64,000 nt of DNA, from the NCBI RefSeq assembly GCF_013340935.1, contig NZ_WHOS01000025.1, positions 38,179 to 102,178 on the forward strand, given 5' to 3'. The stretch comes from Azospirillum melinis. GTDB lineage: Bacteria; Pseudomonadota; Alphaproteobacteria; Azospirillales; Azospirillaceae. The notes beneath the pieces were generated by a model, which ran no database searches, had not been told where the DNA came from, and worked only from the letters and a program-made list of their open reading frames with translations. Shown piece after piece: positions 1-7,524 of this stretch; the stretch's first letter is position 1, and every line of letters starts with the position of its first letter. Both the position numbers and the translations under genes were made by a program.

Positions 1-31
1 GCGGGAGGAGCGGAGGGTCGAGCTGCGCTGA
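1..31 (+). CDS. possible 3' end of an upstream gene
   Basis: One frame reads open from base 2 to a TGA at 29-31 and encodes a short charged tail ending VELR. It could be the end of a gene that begins outside the window. The fragment is too short for any family call, and chance is a real alternative. Confidence 0.2.
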   Translation, partial: REERRVELR

Positions 32-189
32 CCGGGTTGAGTGAAGCTCTGCCGAAACAACGCAAAGGATAGGGCAAGTGACAACTGTGGCGGCGCGACC
101 ATTTGTCACGAAATGAACACCGCGTTTTCGTACGAAAGGGTATCTCCGAAAGGATAAGGCTACCTCCTTATTAAGTGTTTCTGCCGTGA

Positions 190-215
190 GATTGCCTGGT
201 ATCGGCAAGGCAATC
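190..215 (+). promoter_or_regulatory. inverted repeat over the ribosome-binding region of the beta-helix gene
   Basis: GATTGCC (190-196) and GGCAATC (209-215) are perfect complements separated by 12 bases, six bases before the ATG at 221. The only Shine-Dalgarno-like bases (AAGG, 207-210) lie at the edge of the right arm. A hairpin here could limit translation or be a protein-binding site. Seen in sequence only; function is inferred. Confidence 0.25.
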
Positions 216-220
216 CGGCA

Positions 221-2836
221 ATGACAGACACTCAGCAGGCTTTCTACGTCGCGACCAACGGCAACGATTCCTGGTCGGGGCGTTTGGCGGCACCCAACGC
301 CGACGGCACCGACGGTCCCTTCGCCACGCTGGAACGCGCGCAGAGCGCGATGCGGGCGACCGGTATCCGCGACACCTATGTGCGCGGCGGCACCTATGCC
401 ATGGCGCGCACGGTGACGCTGACCGCGGCCGACAACGGCGTGCGGATCATGGCCTTTCCGGGCGAGACGCCTGTCTTCAGCGGCGGCGAGCGGGTCGGCG
501 GCTTCACCGCCATCGGCGGCGGGCTCTATGCCGCGGCAACGTCTGCGACTGGGCTCGACCTCTCCATCGGCGGGGTGCGGCAGAAGGTGGCGCAGACCGG
601 CGACTGGAACGCCGGAGACGCCAAGTCCGGCTGGTCGGTGCTGGAGGCGGCGGCCGGCGGCGCCAGCAGGACCAGCCTGCGCATCGGCGCCGGCGACGGG
701 GCGATGGCGGCGGTTCTGGCCGCCGGGGTACAGCCCGGCACGATGGTCCAGACCTTCGACACCGAGCGGCTGTCCGACAACATCGTCGGCGTCGCCTCCA
801 TCGATGCCGGAAGCCGGACCGTCAATTTCACGCAAGCGGCGAAATACGCCCTGCGCAGCGGCGGCACCTACCGCCTGCTGAACGACGACGCCTTCATCCG
901 CGATGCCGGCGAATTCGCCTGGAGCGCCGAGACCGGCCGGCTGGTGGTGAAGCCGCAGGATCCCGGCGCCCTGTTGAGCCAGGGTGCCGTGGTGGCGCGG
1001 CTGGGCACGCTCATCTCGCTGAACGGGGCGAGCGGCGTCACCCTCCAGGGGCTGACCTTCGCCGACACGAGCTGGGACGGCTCGGCCCTGACGCTGACCA
1101 ATGCGAACGCCAACAGCATCGCCGGCAACCGCTTCGTCAATGTCGGCACCGGGATGACGCTGACCGGATCGTCGGCCAACGCCATCGAAGCGAACCGGAT
1201 GGAGCATCTGGGGGCCGGCGGCATCAAGGTCACCTACGGCAGCAACGGCAACCGCATCGGCGCCAACAGCATGGACGGCATCGGCGAGGTGCTGAAGGAC
1301 GTCGCCGGTATCCAGCTCTACGGCACCAGCGGCACGCTGATCTCCGGCAACGACATCCGCAACAGCACGCGCTACGGCATCTCGATCAAGAACTGGGACG
1401 GCGCCACCGTCAACACCGACACGGTGGTGGAGTACAATCGTCTCTACAACACGATGACCGAGACCGCCGACGGCGGCGCCATCGAGATGCTGGGCCGGTC
1501 CAACGTCGACACCCGCACGATCATCCGCGGCAACGACATCCGCAATGTCGGCGGATTGGCGACCGACGGGTCGGGCTGGCTCGACCGCCAGAAGAGCTTC
1601 GGCATCTATCTGGACGACATGGCCAACGGCGTCACCGTCCAGGACAATTTCATCCAGAACACCGGCTGGGCCAGCGTCTTCATCCATGGCGGCGATTCCA
1701 ACACCGTCACCAACAACTTCGCCACCCTGTCCAACCCGCGCGAGCGCTTCATCCGGCTGGAATGGGTGCCGAGCGCCGGCACCATCGGGCTGCTCAGCAA
1801 CAACCGGGTGACCGGCAACGTCATTTCCTCCTCGACCGGCGTGGATTACTGGGAGTTCTGGACCCCCGGCTCCTACACCGTCAGCGGCAACCTCGTGCAG
1901 GGCATCCGCGGGCTGAACGGCGGCGACACGGTGTCGTCGGGACTGTTCGCCAACCCGGCGGCCGGCGATTTCCGGCTGGGCAGCGGGGTGGCTGCGGCCC
2001 TCGGTCTTTCTCTGGGAATCCATGACCTGGATTGGGGCCGGATGGGCTTCGCTCCCCTGACGGTGCCGGGGATCCCCAGCCCCGGCGCCGGTGGGGGGGC
2101 TGGGAGCGGCACCGCCCCGGCGACCGGCACGGGCAACACCCCCGCCGCCGCGGCCGGGCCGGCCTTCTCGCCGCTGGCCTACATCGCCTCCTATGCCGAC
2201 CTGTCGGCGGCCTTCGGCGCCAACGCCGCCGCCGGTGCGGCGCATTACGCGGCCAGCGGGCGGGCGGAAGGCCGGACCGTGAGTTTCGACCCGCTGGCCT
2301 ACATCGCCTCCTACGGCGACCTGTCGGCGATCTTCGGTGCCAACGGCGATGCCGGAGCCGCCCATTACATCGGCAGCGGCCGGGCGGAGGGGCGAGCCGT
2401 GAGTTTCGATCCGCTGGCCTACATCGCCTCCTATGGCGACCTGACGGCTGCGCTCGGCACCGACCGGACGGCGGCGGCGATGCATTACATCGGCAGCGGC
2501 CGGGCGGAGGGGCGGACGGTCAGCTTCAACCCGCTCTCCTATCTGGCGGCCAACCCCGACCTCGCCGCCGCCTTCGGCACCGACACCACCCGGGCCGATC
2601 TGCATTACCTCGGCAGCGGCCGGGCGGAGGGGCGCAGCACCGGCTTCGACGCCTCTGCCTATCTGGCGGCCAACGCCGACGTGGCGGCGGCCACCGGCGG
2701 CGACCTGACGGCGGCGATGCGGCACTACATCCTGAACGGCCGGCTGGAAGGCCGGGCGCTTAGCCCTGCCCCCGCGCGCGCGGCGGGGGGCCTGTTGCCG
2801 GACAGCGCCGTGCTGGCCGCCGCCGGAATGGGGTGA
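221..2836 (+). CDS. right-handed parallel beta-helix protein with C-terminal repeat domain
   Basis: 871 residues. The N-terminus (FYVATNGNDSWSG) is the typical opening of pectate-lyase-like parallel beta-helix proteins, followed by many short turns rich in Asn, Gly and Asp (such as GNDIRN) up to about residue 620. A Gly/Ala/Pro linker follows, then five 40-residue repeats. Such folds bind or cleave acidic polysaccharides or act as C5-epimerases, but no catalytic residues could be assigned, so the substrate is unknown. No Sec signal peptide is visible; if secreted, the route would be leaderless, for example type I. The ATG at 221 was chosen because the conserved opening starts seven residues later. 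The gene stands alone. Confidence 0.75.
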   Translation: MTDTQQAFYVATNGNDSWSGRLAAPNADGTDGPFATLERAQSAMRATGIRDTYVRGGTYAMARTVTLTAADNGVRIMAFPGETPVFSGGERVGGFTAIGGGLYAAATSATGLDLSIGGVRQKVAQTGDWNAGDAKSGWSVLEAAAGGASRTSLRIGAGDGAMAAVLAAGVQPGTMVQTFDTERLSDNIVGVASIDAGSRTVNFTQAAKYALRSGGTYRLLNDDAFIRDAGEFAWSAETGRLVVKPQDPGALLSQGAVVARLGTLISLNGASGVTLQGLTFADTSWDGSALTLTNANANSIAGNRFVNVGTGMTLTGSSANAIEANRMEHLGAGGIKVTYGSNGNRIGANSMDGIGEVLKDVAGIQLYGTSGTLISGNDIRNSTRYGISIKNWDGATVNTDTVVEYNRLYNTMTETADGGAIEMLGRSNVDTRTIIRGNDIRNVGGLATDGSGWLDRQKSFGIYLDDMANGVTVQDNFIQNTGWASVFIHGGDSNTVTNNFATLSNPRERFIRLEWVPSAGTIGLLSNNRVTGNVISSSTGVDYWEFWTPGSYTVSGNLVQGIRGLNGGDTVSSGLFANPAAGDFRLGSGVAAALGLSLGIHDLDWGRMGFAPLTVPGIPSPGAGGGAGSGTAPATGTGNTPAAAAGPAFSPLAYIASYADLSAAFGANAAAGAAHYAASGRAEGRTVSFDPLAYIASYGDLSAIFGANGDAGAAHYIGSGRAEGRAVSFDPLAYIASYGDLTAALGTDRTAAAMHYIGSGRAEGRTVSFNPLSYLAANPDLAAAFGTDTTRADLHYLGSGRAEGRSTGFDASAYLAANADVAAATGGDLTAAMRHYILNGRLEGRALSPAPARAAGGLLPDSAVLAAAGMG
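2165..2764 (+). repeat. five in-frame 120-bp tandem repeats
   Basis: Units start at 2165, 2285, 2405, 2525 and 2645, each coding 40 residues with the pattern F-x-P-L-A-Y-I-A-S-Y...HY-x-x-S-G-R-x-E-G-R. The first three are nearly identical and the last two diverge (YLAANPDL, YLAANADV). This repeat is known at the C-termini of alphaproteobacterial secreted proteins; its function is not known to me. The gradient of divergence suggests recent amplification of the inner copies. Confidence 0.85.
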
Positions 2837-2921
2837 GCATGCACGACATCATGGATTCGGGGCGCCCTTCGACCGAGAGGGGCGTTTACCTCAGATTGCA
2901 GTAATTAATAATTTTTTAGCC

Positions 2922-2936
2922 GATAACGACGTTATC
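2922..2936. promoter_or_regulatory. perfect 7-1-7 palindrome in the gap before the next gene
   Basis: GATAACG, one base, then CGTTATC. GATAAC recurs at 2965-2970 directly before the ATG at 2971. It lies in an AT-rich gap (2900-2925), so it may be an operator for the gene at 2971. No transcription-factor family can be named. Confidence 0.3.
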
Positions 2937-2970
2937 CTTCCACGGACACATCCTTTCGTGGGGGGATAAC

Positions 2971-3939
2971 ATGGTTGCCAAGGCTATACAGGAAGGCGCC
3001 ATGTCGCCGCTCTCGCTGCTGACGAAGCTGAAGTCGGCACCGCCTTCCGCGCCTCCTCCTGCTCCATCCTCCTCTCCCGCATCCTCCAAGACCGCGTCGC
3101 CGGCCTCGCCCCAGACCAAGACTGCGGGCGATACGGTGTCGCTGTCGGCACAGGCGATCTCGAAGATGACCGGGGCAGCCGACGCTCCGGGAGGTCCGTC
3201 CGCACCGCCGGTCCAGTTGAAGATCCCAGGCGAGCTCACTTTCGCGGACTTCAAGGCGATGAGCGCGCGCATGGAGAAGGTCATGGATTATCATCTGGCG
3301 AGAGGAGACTTCATCCGACAAAGCATGCAGTCTCTGCGCAGCCAGTTCGGCTTCGAGGAGGAGGGCGAAAGCACCGGCAACGTCTCGTTGAGTGGCGAGA
3401 TCGGCAAGGTCGTCGAGCGGCAGGCGGTGTCGCGGGGCATCGCCATGCCGGAGAAATCGCAGGAGGTGAAGGACTGGGAAGCCGAGCGTCGGTCGGACAC
3501 GTCGGTACCCCCGGAAGGCTGGGACAAATCCTCCCTGATCACGCTGTTCCTGCCGGGATCCCAGGGAACCGACGACAAGCAGGTCGAGATCTGGCTGGAC
3601 AACCGGGCCTTCGACAAGCTGGGGAAGATGTCGGCCGACGAGGTCAAGGCCGGTCTGGTCGACATGCTGAACGGTCCCGATGCCGCGGCATCGCAGGCGG
3701 CGGTGGACAATGGTGCGTTCGGCGCCGCGATGCGGGTGGACAGCGAGCACCATCCGGAATTCCAGAAGTCCAAGGCTCGGCTCGGCTTCTTCGATCCCGA
3801 GCAGGGGACGAGCGCCCAGCCCTGGCTGATGATCCAGTCGAGAAGCGAGCCGGGCTATGTCCAGGAGAATGCCGGCAAGCTGGTCGATACGGTCATGTCG
3901 ATCCTCAAGGAAGGGGCGGCCGGGCGCACGGCCGGCTGA
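2971..3939 (+). CDS. hypothetical protein with Pro/Ser/Ala-rich N-terminus
   Basis: 322 residues, ATG preceded by a strong purine stretch (GGGGGATAAC). Residues 20-55 are low-complexity Pro, Ser and Ala, followed by DTVSLSAQA, a phrase often seen near the N-termini of alphaproteobacterial proteins of unknown role. From about residue 80 the protein is charged and probably alpha-helical (FADFKAMSARMEKVMDY). No signal peptide, membrane segment or recognisable enzyme motif. It is separated by 51 bases from the flippase-like gene, which may or may not be co-transcribed. I do not recognise the family. Confidence 0.6.
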   Translation: MVAKAIQEGAMSPLSLLTKLKSAPPSAPPPAPSSSPASSKTASPASPQTKTAGDTVSLSAQAISKMTGAADAPGGPSAPPVQLKIPGELTFADFKAMSARMEKVMDYHLARGDFIRQSMQSLRSQFGFEEEGESTGNVSLSGEIGKVVERQAVSRGIAMPEKSQEVKDWEAERRSDTSVPPEGWDKSSLITLFLPGSQGTDDKQVEIWLDNRAFDKLGKMSADEVKAGLVDMLNGPDAAASQAAVDNGAFGAAMRVDSEHHPEFQKSKARLGFFDPEQGTSAQPWLMIQSRSEPGYVQENAGKLVDTVMSILKEGAAGRTAG

Positions 3940-3990
3940 CGCCCTCTCCCGCCTGCCCCCTCTCCCGCCTGACCGGGTGACAAGCCGGAC

Positions 3991-5208
3991 GTGAGCCGTT
4001 ACAACGGCCCGTTCGGCGCCGCTGTCCCGCGGCACCCGGATTTCCATGCGGGGATGATGGCCCAGGCTCTTCTCGACACCCCCTTCGCCCAATCGGCGAA
4101 GCCCGGTTCCGGCCCTGCCCCCGGTCCGGCCCAGCCCAGCCCAGGCCTGCCCAGTCCGGGGAAGCCGGCCGGACGGCGGTGGCCGGTGCTGGTCAAGCTG
4201 GCGGTGACGGTCGCGGTGCTGGGAGCGCTCGCCGCCGGGGCCGACTGGTCCGGCATCGCCGCGCGCCTGTCGGCCGCCGATCCCCTGCTGTTCGCCGCCG
4301 GTTTCGCCGTGAAGGCGCTGACCCTCCCCTTCGCCTCGCAGCGGTGGCGGTCGGTCGGCCGCGCCGCCGGATTCTCGCTGACCCGCTGGACCGCCTTCCG
4401 CCTGCAGATGGCCAGCGGATTCCTCGGCCAGATCCTGCCGGGGTCGGTCGGGGCCGACCTGCTGCGCGGCTGGTTCACCTGGCGGCTCGGCCATCCCGCC
4501 GGTCCGGTGATGCTGGCCCTGCTGGTCGACCGGCTGATGGCCCTGCTGGGGGTGGTGCTGATCGGGCTGGTCGGGCTGCCGCATCTGGCCGCGGTGGCGC
4601 CGCCCGCCGTCGCCGCCACCGTGCTGGCCGGGGCGCTGGTGCTGGCCGTCGCCATGGGGCTTCTGCTGCTGGCCGGGCGCATCCCGCGCGACCGGCTCCC
4701 CGTTCCGAAGCGGCTGCGCGACGGAGCGCTGGGGCGGACGGTGTGGACCGCCGTGGCGCAGCTGCGCGCCATGGGCGGCAACCCGGCCGCCTGGGCGGCG
4801 CTGGGCCACAGCATCGGCGTCCACCTCGCCACCATCGGCGCCACCATCCTGTTCGCCCGCTCCGTCGGGCTGCCGGTCGGCTGGCTCGACGGGCTGGCCA
4901 TCGTGCCGGCCGCCATCGTCGCCGCAGCATTGCCCGTCTCGCTAGGCGGCTGGGGCGTGCGCGAGGGCGCGATGGTCGCCGGTTTCGCGCTGCTCGGCTT
5001 CAATGCCGATGCGGCCCTTCTGGTCTCGCTGCTGATCGGACTGTCGATTGCCGTCCTGTCGCTGCCCGGCGGCGTCTTCTGGCTGCTGCTGCGCAACGAG
5101 ACCGCCGTCCAGACCGCTGCCCAGACATCGGCCCAGACGGCTGACCAGACGTCCCTTCAGACCGCTCCCGGCGGGGCTGAGGCCTTTCCCACGGATTTTT
5201 CGCGATGA
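3991..5208 (+). CDS. flippase-like (LPG-synthase TM region, UPF0104) membrane protein
   Basis: Up to 405 residues. After a Pro-rich cytoplasmic lead come about eight hydrophobic segments between residues 60 and 370, with the family-typical GQILPGSVGADLLRGW and LGGWGVREGA motifs of the integral membrane domain shared with lysylphosphatidylglycerol synthases (COG0392). Such proteins are thought to move or present lipid-linked substrates. The start is uncertain: GTG at 3991 gives the longest form, ATG at 4054 removes 21 residues. The C-terminus has a short QT-rich repetitive tail. The stop overlaps the next start (ATGA), so it probably works with the methyltransferase-glycosyltransferase that follows, perhaps on a polyprenyl-linked sugar. 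Confidence 0.8.
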   Translation: MSRYNGPFGAAVPRHPDFHAGMMAQALLDTPFAQSAKPGSGPAPGPAQPSPGLPSPGKPAGRRWPVLVKLAVTVAVLGALAAGADWSGIAARLSAADPLLFAAGFAVKALTLPFASQRWRSVGRAAGFSLTRWTAFRLQMASGFLGQILPGSVGADLLRGWFTWRLGHPAGPVMLALLVDRLMALLGVVLIGLVGLPHLAAVAPPAVAATVLAGALVLAVAMGLLLLAGRIPRDRLPVPKRLRDGALGRTVWTAVAQLRAMGGNPAAWAALGHSIGVHLATIGATILFARSVGLPVGWLDGLAIVPAAIVAAALPVSLGGWGVREGAMVAGFALLGFNADAALLVSLLIGLSIAVLSLPGGVFWLLLRNETAVQTAAQTSAQTADQTSLQTAPGGAEAFPTDFSR

Positions 5209-6764
5209 CCGACCAGCCGACCTCGACGCTTCCCCAGCCCGTCACCGTGACTGCCGCCGGGGATGGCGCCCCCATGCCGGACGCCGCGCCGGACACCGCT
5301 GCCGGGACGCGCGGCCTCTCCCCGCGCCAGCAGCGCATCCGTTCGCTGTTCGACGCCATGGCTCCCCTGCGCGACCGCTGGGCCGAGCGCAACCGCGCCT
5401 TCCATGACGCCGACCGCGCCTATCTGCGCTTCCTGATTCCGGAAGGGGCGACGGTGCTGGAGATCGGCTGCGGCGTCGGCGACACGCTGGCGGCGCTGAA
5501 GCCGGCGCGCGGCGTCGGCATCGACCTCAGCCCGGCGACCATCGCCGAGGCCAAGGCCCGCCATCCGCAGCTGGAGCTGATCGCCGCCGACGCCGAGGAT
5601 CCGGCGACCATCGACAGCATAGCGGCCATTGGGGGGCCGTTCAGCCACATCCTGCTGTCGGGCACCATCGGCTTCCTGGACGACATCGAGGAGACGCTGC
5701 GCCTGCTGCGCCGGGTCGCCGATCCGAAGACCCGCATCATCGTCAGCTACCACTCGCGCGTCTGGGAGCCGATCCTGTGGGCGGCGGAGAAGCTCGGGAT
5801 GCGCATGCCGCAGGGCAAGCAGAACTGGCTGTCGACCAGCGACATCGTCAACCTGCTGGATCTGGCCGGCTGGGAGCCGGTGCGCCGCGAATGGCGCCAG
5901 CTGATCCCGAAGCGGCTGTTCGGTCTGGGCACGCTGGTCAACCGCTACATCGCCCCCCTGCCGGGCATCCGCCGGCTGTGCGTGCGCAACTATGTCGTCG
6001 CCCGGCCGCAGCCCACCGTCGAGGCGGTGACGGTCGACGGCAAGCCGGCCTCGGTCACCGTGCTGATCCCCTGCCGCAACGAGCGCGGCAACATCGAGAA
6101 CGCCATCCGCCGGCTGCCCCGCTTCGCTCCCGACGTCGAGGTGATCTATGTCGAGGGCAACAGCCAGGACAACACCTACGAGGAATGCCTGCGCGTCCGC
6201 GACGCCTATCCCGACTGGGACATCAAGGTCATGAAGCAGCCCGGCAAGGGCAAGGGCGACGCGGTGCGCGCCGGCTTCAATGTGGCGCGCGGCGACGTCC
6301 TGATCATCCTCGACGCCGACCTGACGGTGCCGCCGGAGACGATGGGGAAATTCTATCAGGCCATGGTATCGGGGCGCGGCGAGTTCGTGAACGGCACGCG
6401 GCTGGTCTACCCGATGGCGCCGGAGGCGATGCGCTTCCTGAACTTCCTGGCCAACCGGGCCTTCGCGCGCATCTTCTCCTTCCTGCTGAACCAGCGTTTC
6501 ACCGACACGCTGTGCGGCACCAAGGTGCTGTGGCGCAAGGATTACGAGACCATCGTGGCTAACCGCCATTACTTCGGCGATTTCGACCCGTTCGGCGATT
6601 TCGACCTGATCTTCGGTGCCGCCAAGCAGAACCTGAAGATCGTCGAGGTGCCGGTGCGCTACGCCGACCGCAGCTATGGCGAAACCCAGATCTCCCGCTT
6701 CACCCACGGCTGGCTGCTCGCCCGCATGGTGGTGTTCGCCTGGAAGAAGCTGAAGGCCTTCTGA
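5205..6764 (+). CDS. fused SAM-dependent methyltransferase / family 2 glycosyltransferase
   Basis: 519 residues. Residues 65-250 are a class I methyltransferase with the SAM-binding motif VLEIGCGVGDT and the acidic GIDLS. Residues 285-500 are a GT-A glycosyltransferase (VTVLIPCRNERGNIENA; nucleotide-sugar DxD in ILDADLTVPPE), resembling dolichyl- or polyprenyl-phosphate sugar transferases. Translationally coupled (ATGA) to the flippase-like protein, which suggests a lipid-linked sugar is made and then moved across the membrane. Methyl acceptor and sugar donor cannot be told from sequence. It is the last gene of the unit; the next genes run the other way. Confidence 0.85.
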   Translation: MTDQPTSTLPQPVTVTAAGDGAPMPDAAPDTAAGTRGLSPRQQRIRSLFDAMAPLRDRWAERNRAFHDADRAYLRFLIPEGATVLEIGCGVGDTLAALKPARGVGIDLSPATIAEAKARHPQLELIAADAEDPATIDSIAAIGGPFSHILLSGTIGFLDDIEETLRLLRRVADPKTRIIVSYHSRVWEPILWAAEKLGMRMPQGKQNWLSTSDIVNLLDLAGWEPVRREWRQLIPKRLFGLGTLVNRYIAPLPGIRRLCVRNYVVARPQPTVEAVTVDGKPASVTVLIPCRNERGNIENAIRRLPRFAPDVEVIYVEGNSQDNTYEECLRVRDAYPDWDIKVMKQPGKGKGDAVRAGFNVARGDVLIILDADLTVPPETMGKFYQAMVSGRGEFVNGTRLVYPMAPEAMRFLNFLANRAFARIFSFLLNQRFTDTLCGTKVLWRKDYETIVANRHYFGDFDPFGDFDLIFGAAKQNLKIVEVPVRYADRSYGETQISRFTHGWLLARMVVFAWKKLKAF

Positions 6765-6768
6765 GCCT

Positions 6769-6978
6769 TCACACCGGTTCGGCGGCGGCGAGCGGCAGGA
6801 AGGCCTGATAGCCGTCGCGCTGTTCGGTCAGGTTCAGCAGCAGGTCGGTCAGGCTGTCGCGGGCGAAAGTGTCGGTGGTCGAAGCCAGCCGGCGGCGGAC
6901 GACGGCGATGAACTCCTCCAGCACGTCCAGGTGCAGGGTGGCGGAGGCGAGGACGTCCTGAGCGATCGGGGCGGTCAT
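6769..6978 (-). CDS. small hypothetical protein, paralogue of the next gene
   Basis: 69 residues, acidic and helical, with HLDVLEEFIAVV and RDSLTDLLLNLTEQRD. Both blocks are matched in the 74-residue neighbour at 7038-7262 (HLDVVDEFIAIT and RDSLTDLLAGLTEQRE), so the two are tandem duplicates. No signal peptide or membrane segment. It ends four bases from the stop of the convergent glycosyltransferase. The conservation between the copies supports real coding; function is unknown. Confidence 0.6.
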   Translation of the reverse strand: MTAPIAQDVLASATLHLDVLEEFIAVVRRRLASTTDTFARDSLTDLLLNLTEQRDGYQAFLPLAAAEPV

Positions 6979-7037
6979 GATGGCGGTCTTTCGCGGAAGG
7001 AAGAGGGTGGCGGCAGGAGCGGACCGGAGCGGCCGGA

Positions 7038-7262
7038 TCAGGCGGCGAGCGCGGTGACGATGGGTTCGGCGGCGGCCAGGACGGAGCGGTAGGTCTCGCG
7101 CTGCTCGGTCAGGCCGGCGAGCAGGTCGGTCAGGCTGTCGCGGGTGAATTCGCTGCTGCTGCCGTCCAGCTTCGACTGGGTGATCGCGATGAACTCATCG
7201 ACCACATCCAAGTGCAGGGAAGCAGAAGCGAAGATGCTGGCGGCGCATTCGATCTTGGACAT
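7038..7262 (-). CDS. small hypothetical protein, paralogue of the previous gene
   Basis: 74 residues, ATG preceded by AGGGA at a usable distance. Same architecture as the 69-residue protein at 6769-6978, with both core helices conserved. This copy is transcribed first, and the two probably share a promoter in 7263-7446. Function unknown; the size and helical amphipathic pattern would suit a small dimerising or partner-binding protein, which is only a guess. Confidence 0.6.
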   Translation of the reverse strand: MSKIECAASIFASASLHLDVVDEFIAITQSKLDGSSSEFTRDSLTDLLAGLTEQRETYRSVLAAAEPIVTALAA

Positions 7263-7348
7263 GGTGGCGATCCCTGTATTCGAGGTGGAGGCTCTTGCCC
7301 GTTCTGATGAGCTTATTGAGCCATTCCGCCAGTTAACGAGGTGTTAAG

Positions 7349-7379
7349 ATCACCGATTGGTCCCAGGTCGATTGGTGAT
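7349..7379. promoter_or_regulatory. imperfect inverted repeat with internal direct repeat
   Basis: ATCACCGATT (7349-7358) faces GATTGGTGAT (7370-7379), and GATTGGT also occurs twice as a direct repeat (7355 and 7370). It lies upstream of the small paralogue pair, so it could be an operator for them. Low certainty. Confidence 0.25.
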
Positions 7380-7446
7380 TACCTCTTCCAAGAAAAACGC
7401 CGCTGCACGATTTGGCGGTAGTGTTACTTCTTTCGATGCGGGCATG

Positions 7447-7476
7447 AAAAAACGCGGCCGGTTGTCCGGCCGCGTT
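7447..7476 (-). terminator. rho-independent terminator of the PhoX gene
   Basis: Read on the minus strand: an 11-bp GC-rich perfect stem (7466-7476 with 7451-7461), a four-base loop (7462-7465), then six T (7452-7447). It lies about 50 bases past the stop of the phosphatase gene at 7525, and in the right orientation for it. Confidence 0.85.
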
Positions 7477-7524
7477 CTTCCCTGTCCGTCCAGCCCCCGG
7501 AGGGACCCTGTCGGGCCGTGTTTC

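Noticed and set aside
2863..2887. terminator after the beta-helix gene
   Set aside because: CGCCC and GGGCG can pair over an 11-base loop, but the stem is short and only three T follow. Too weak to list.
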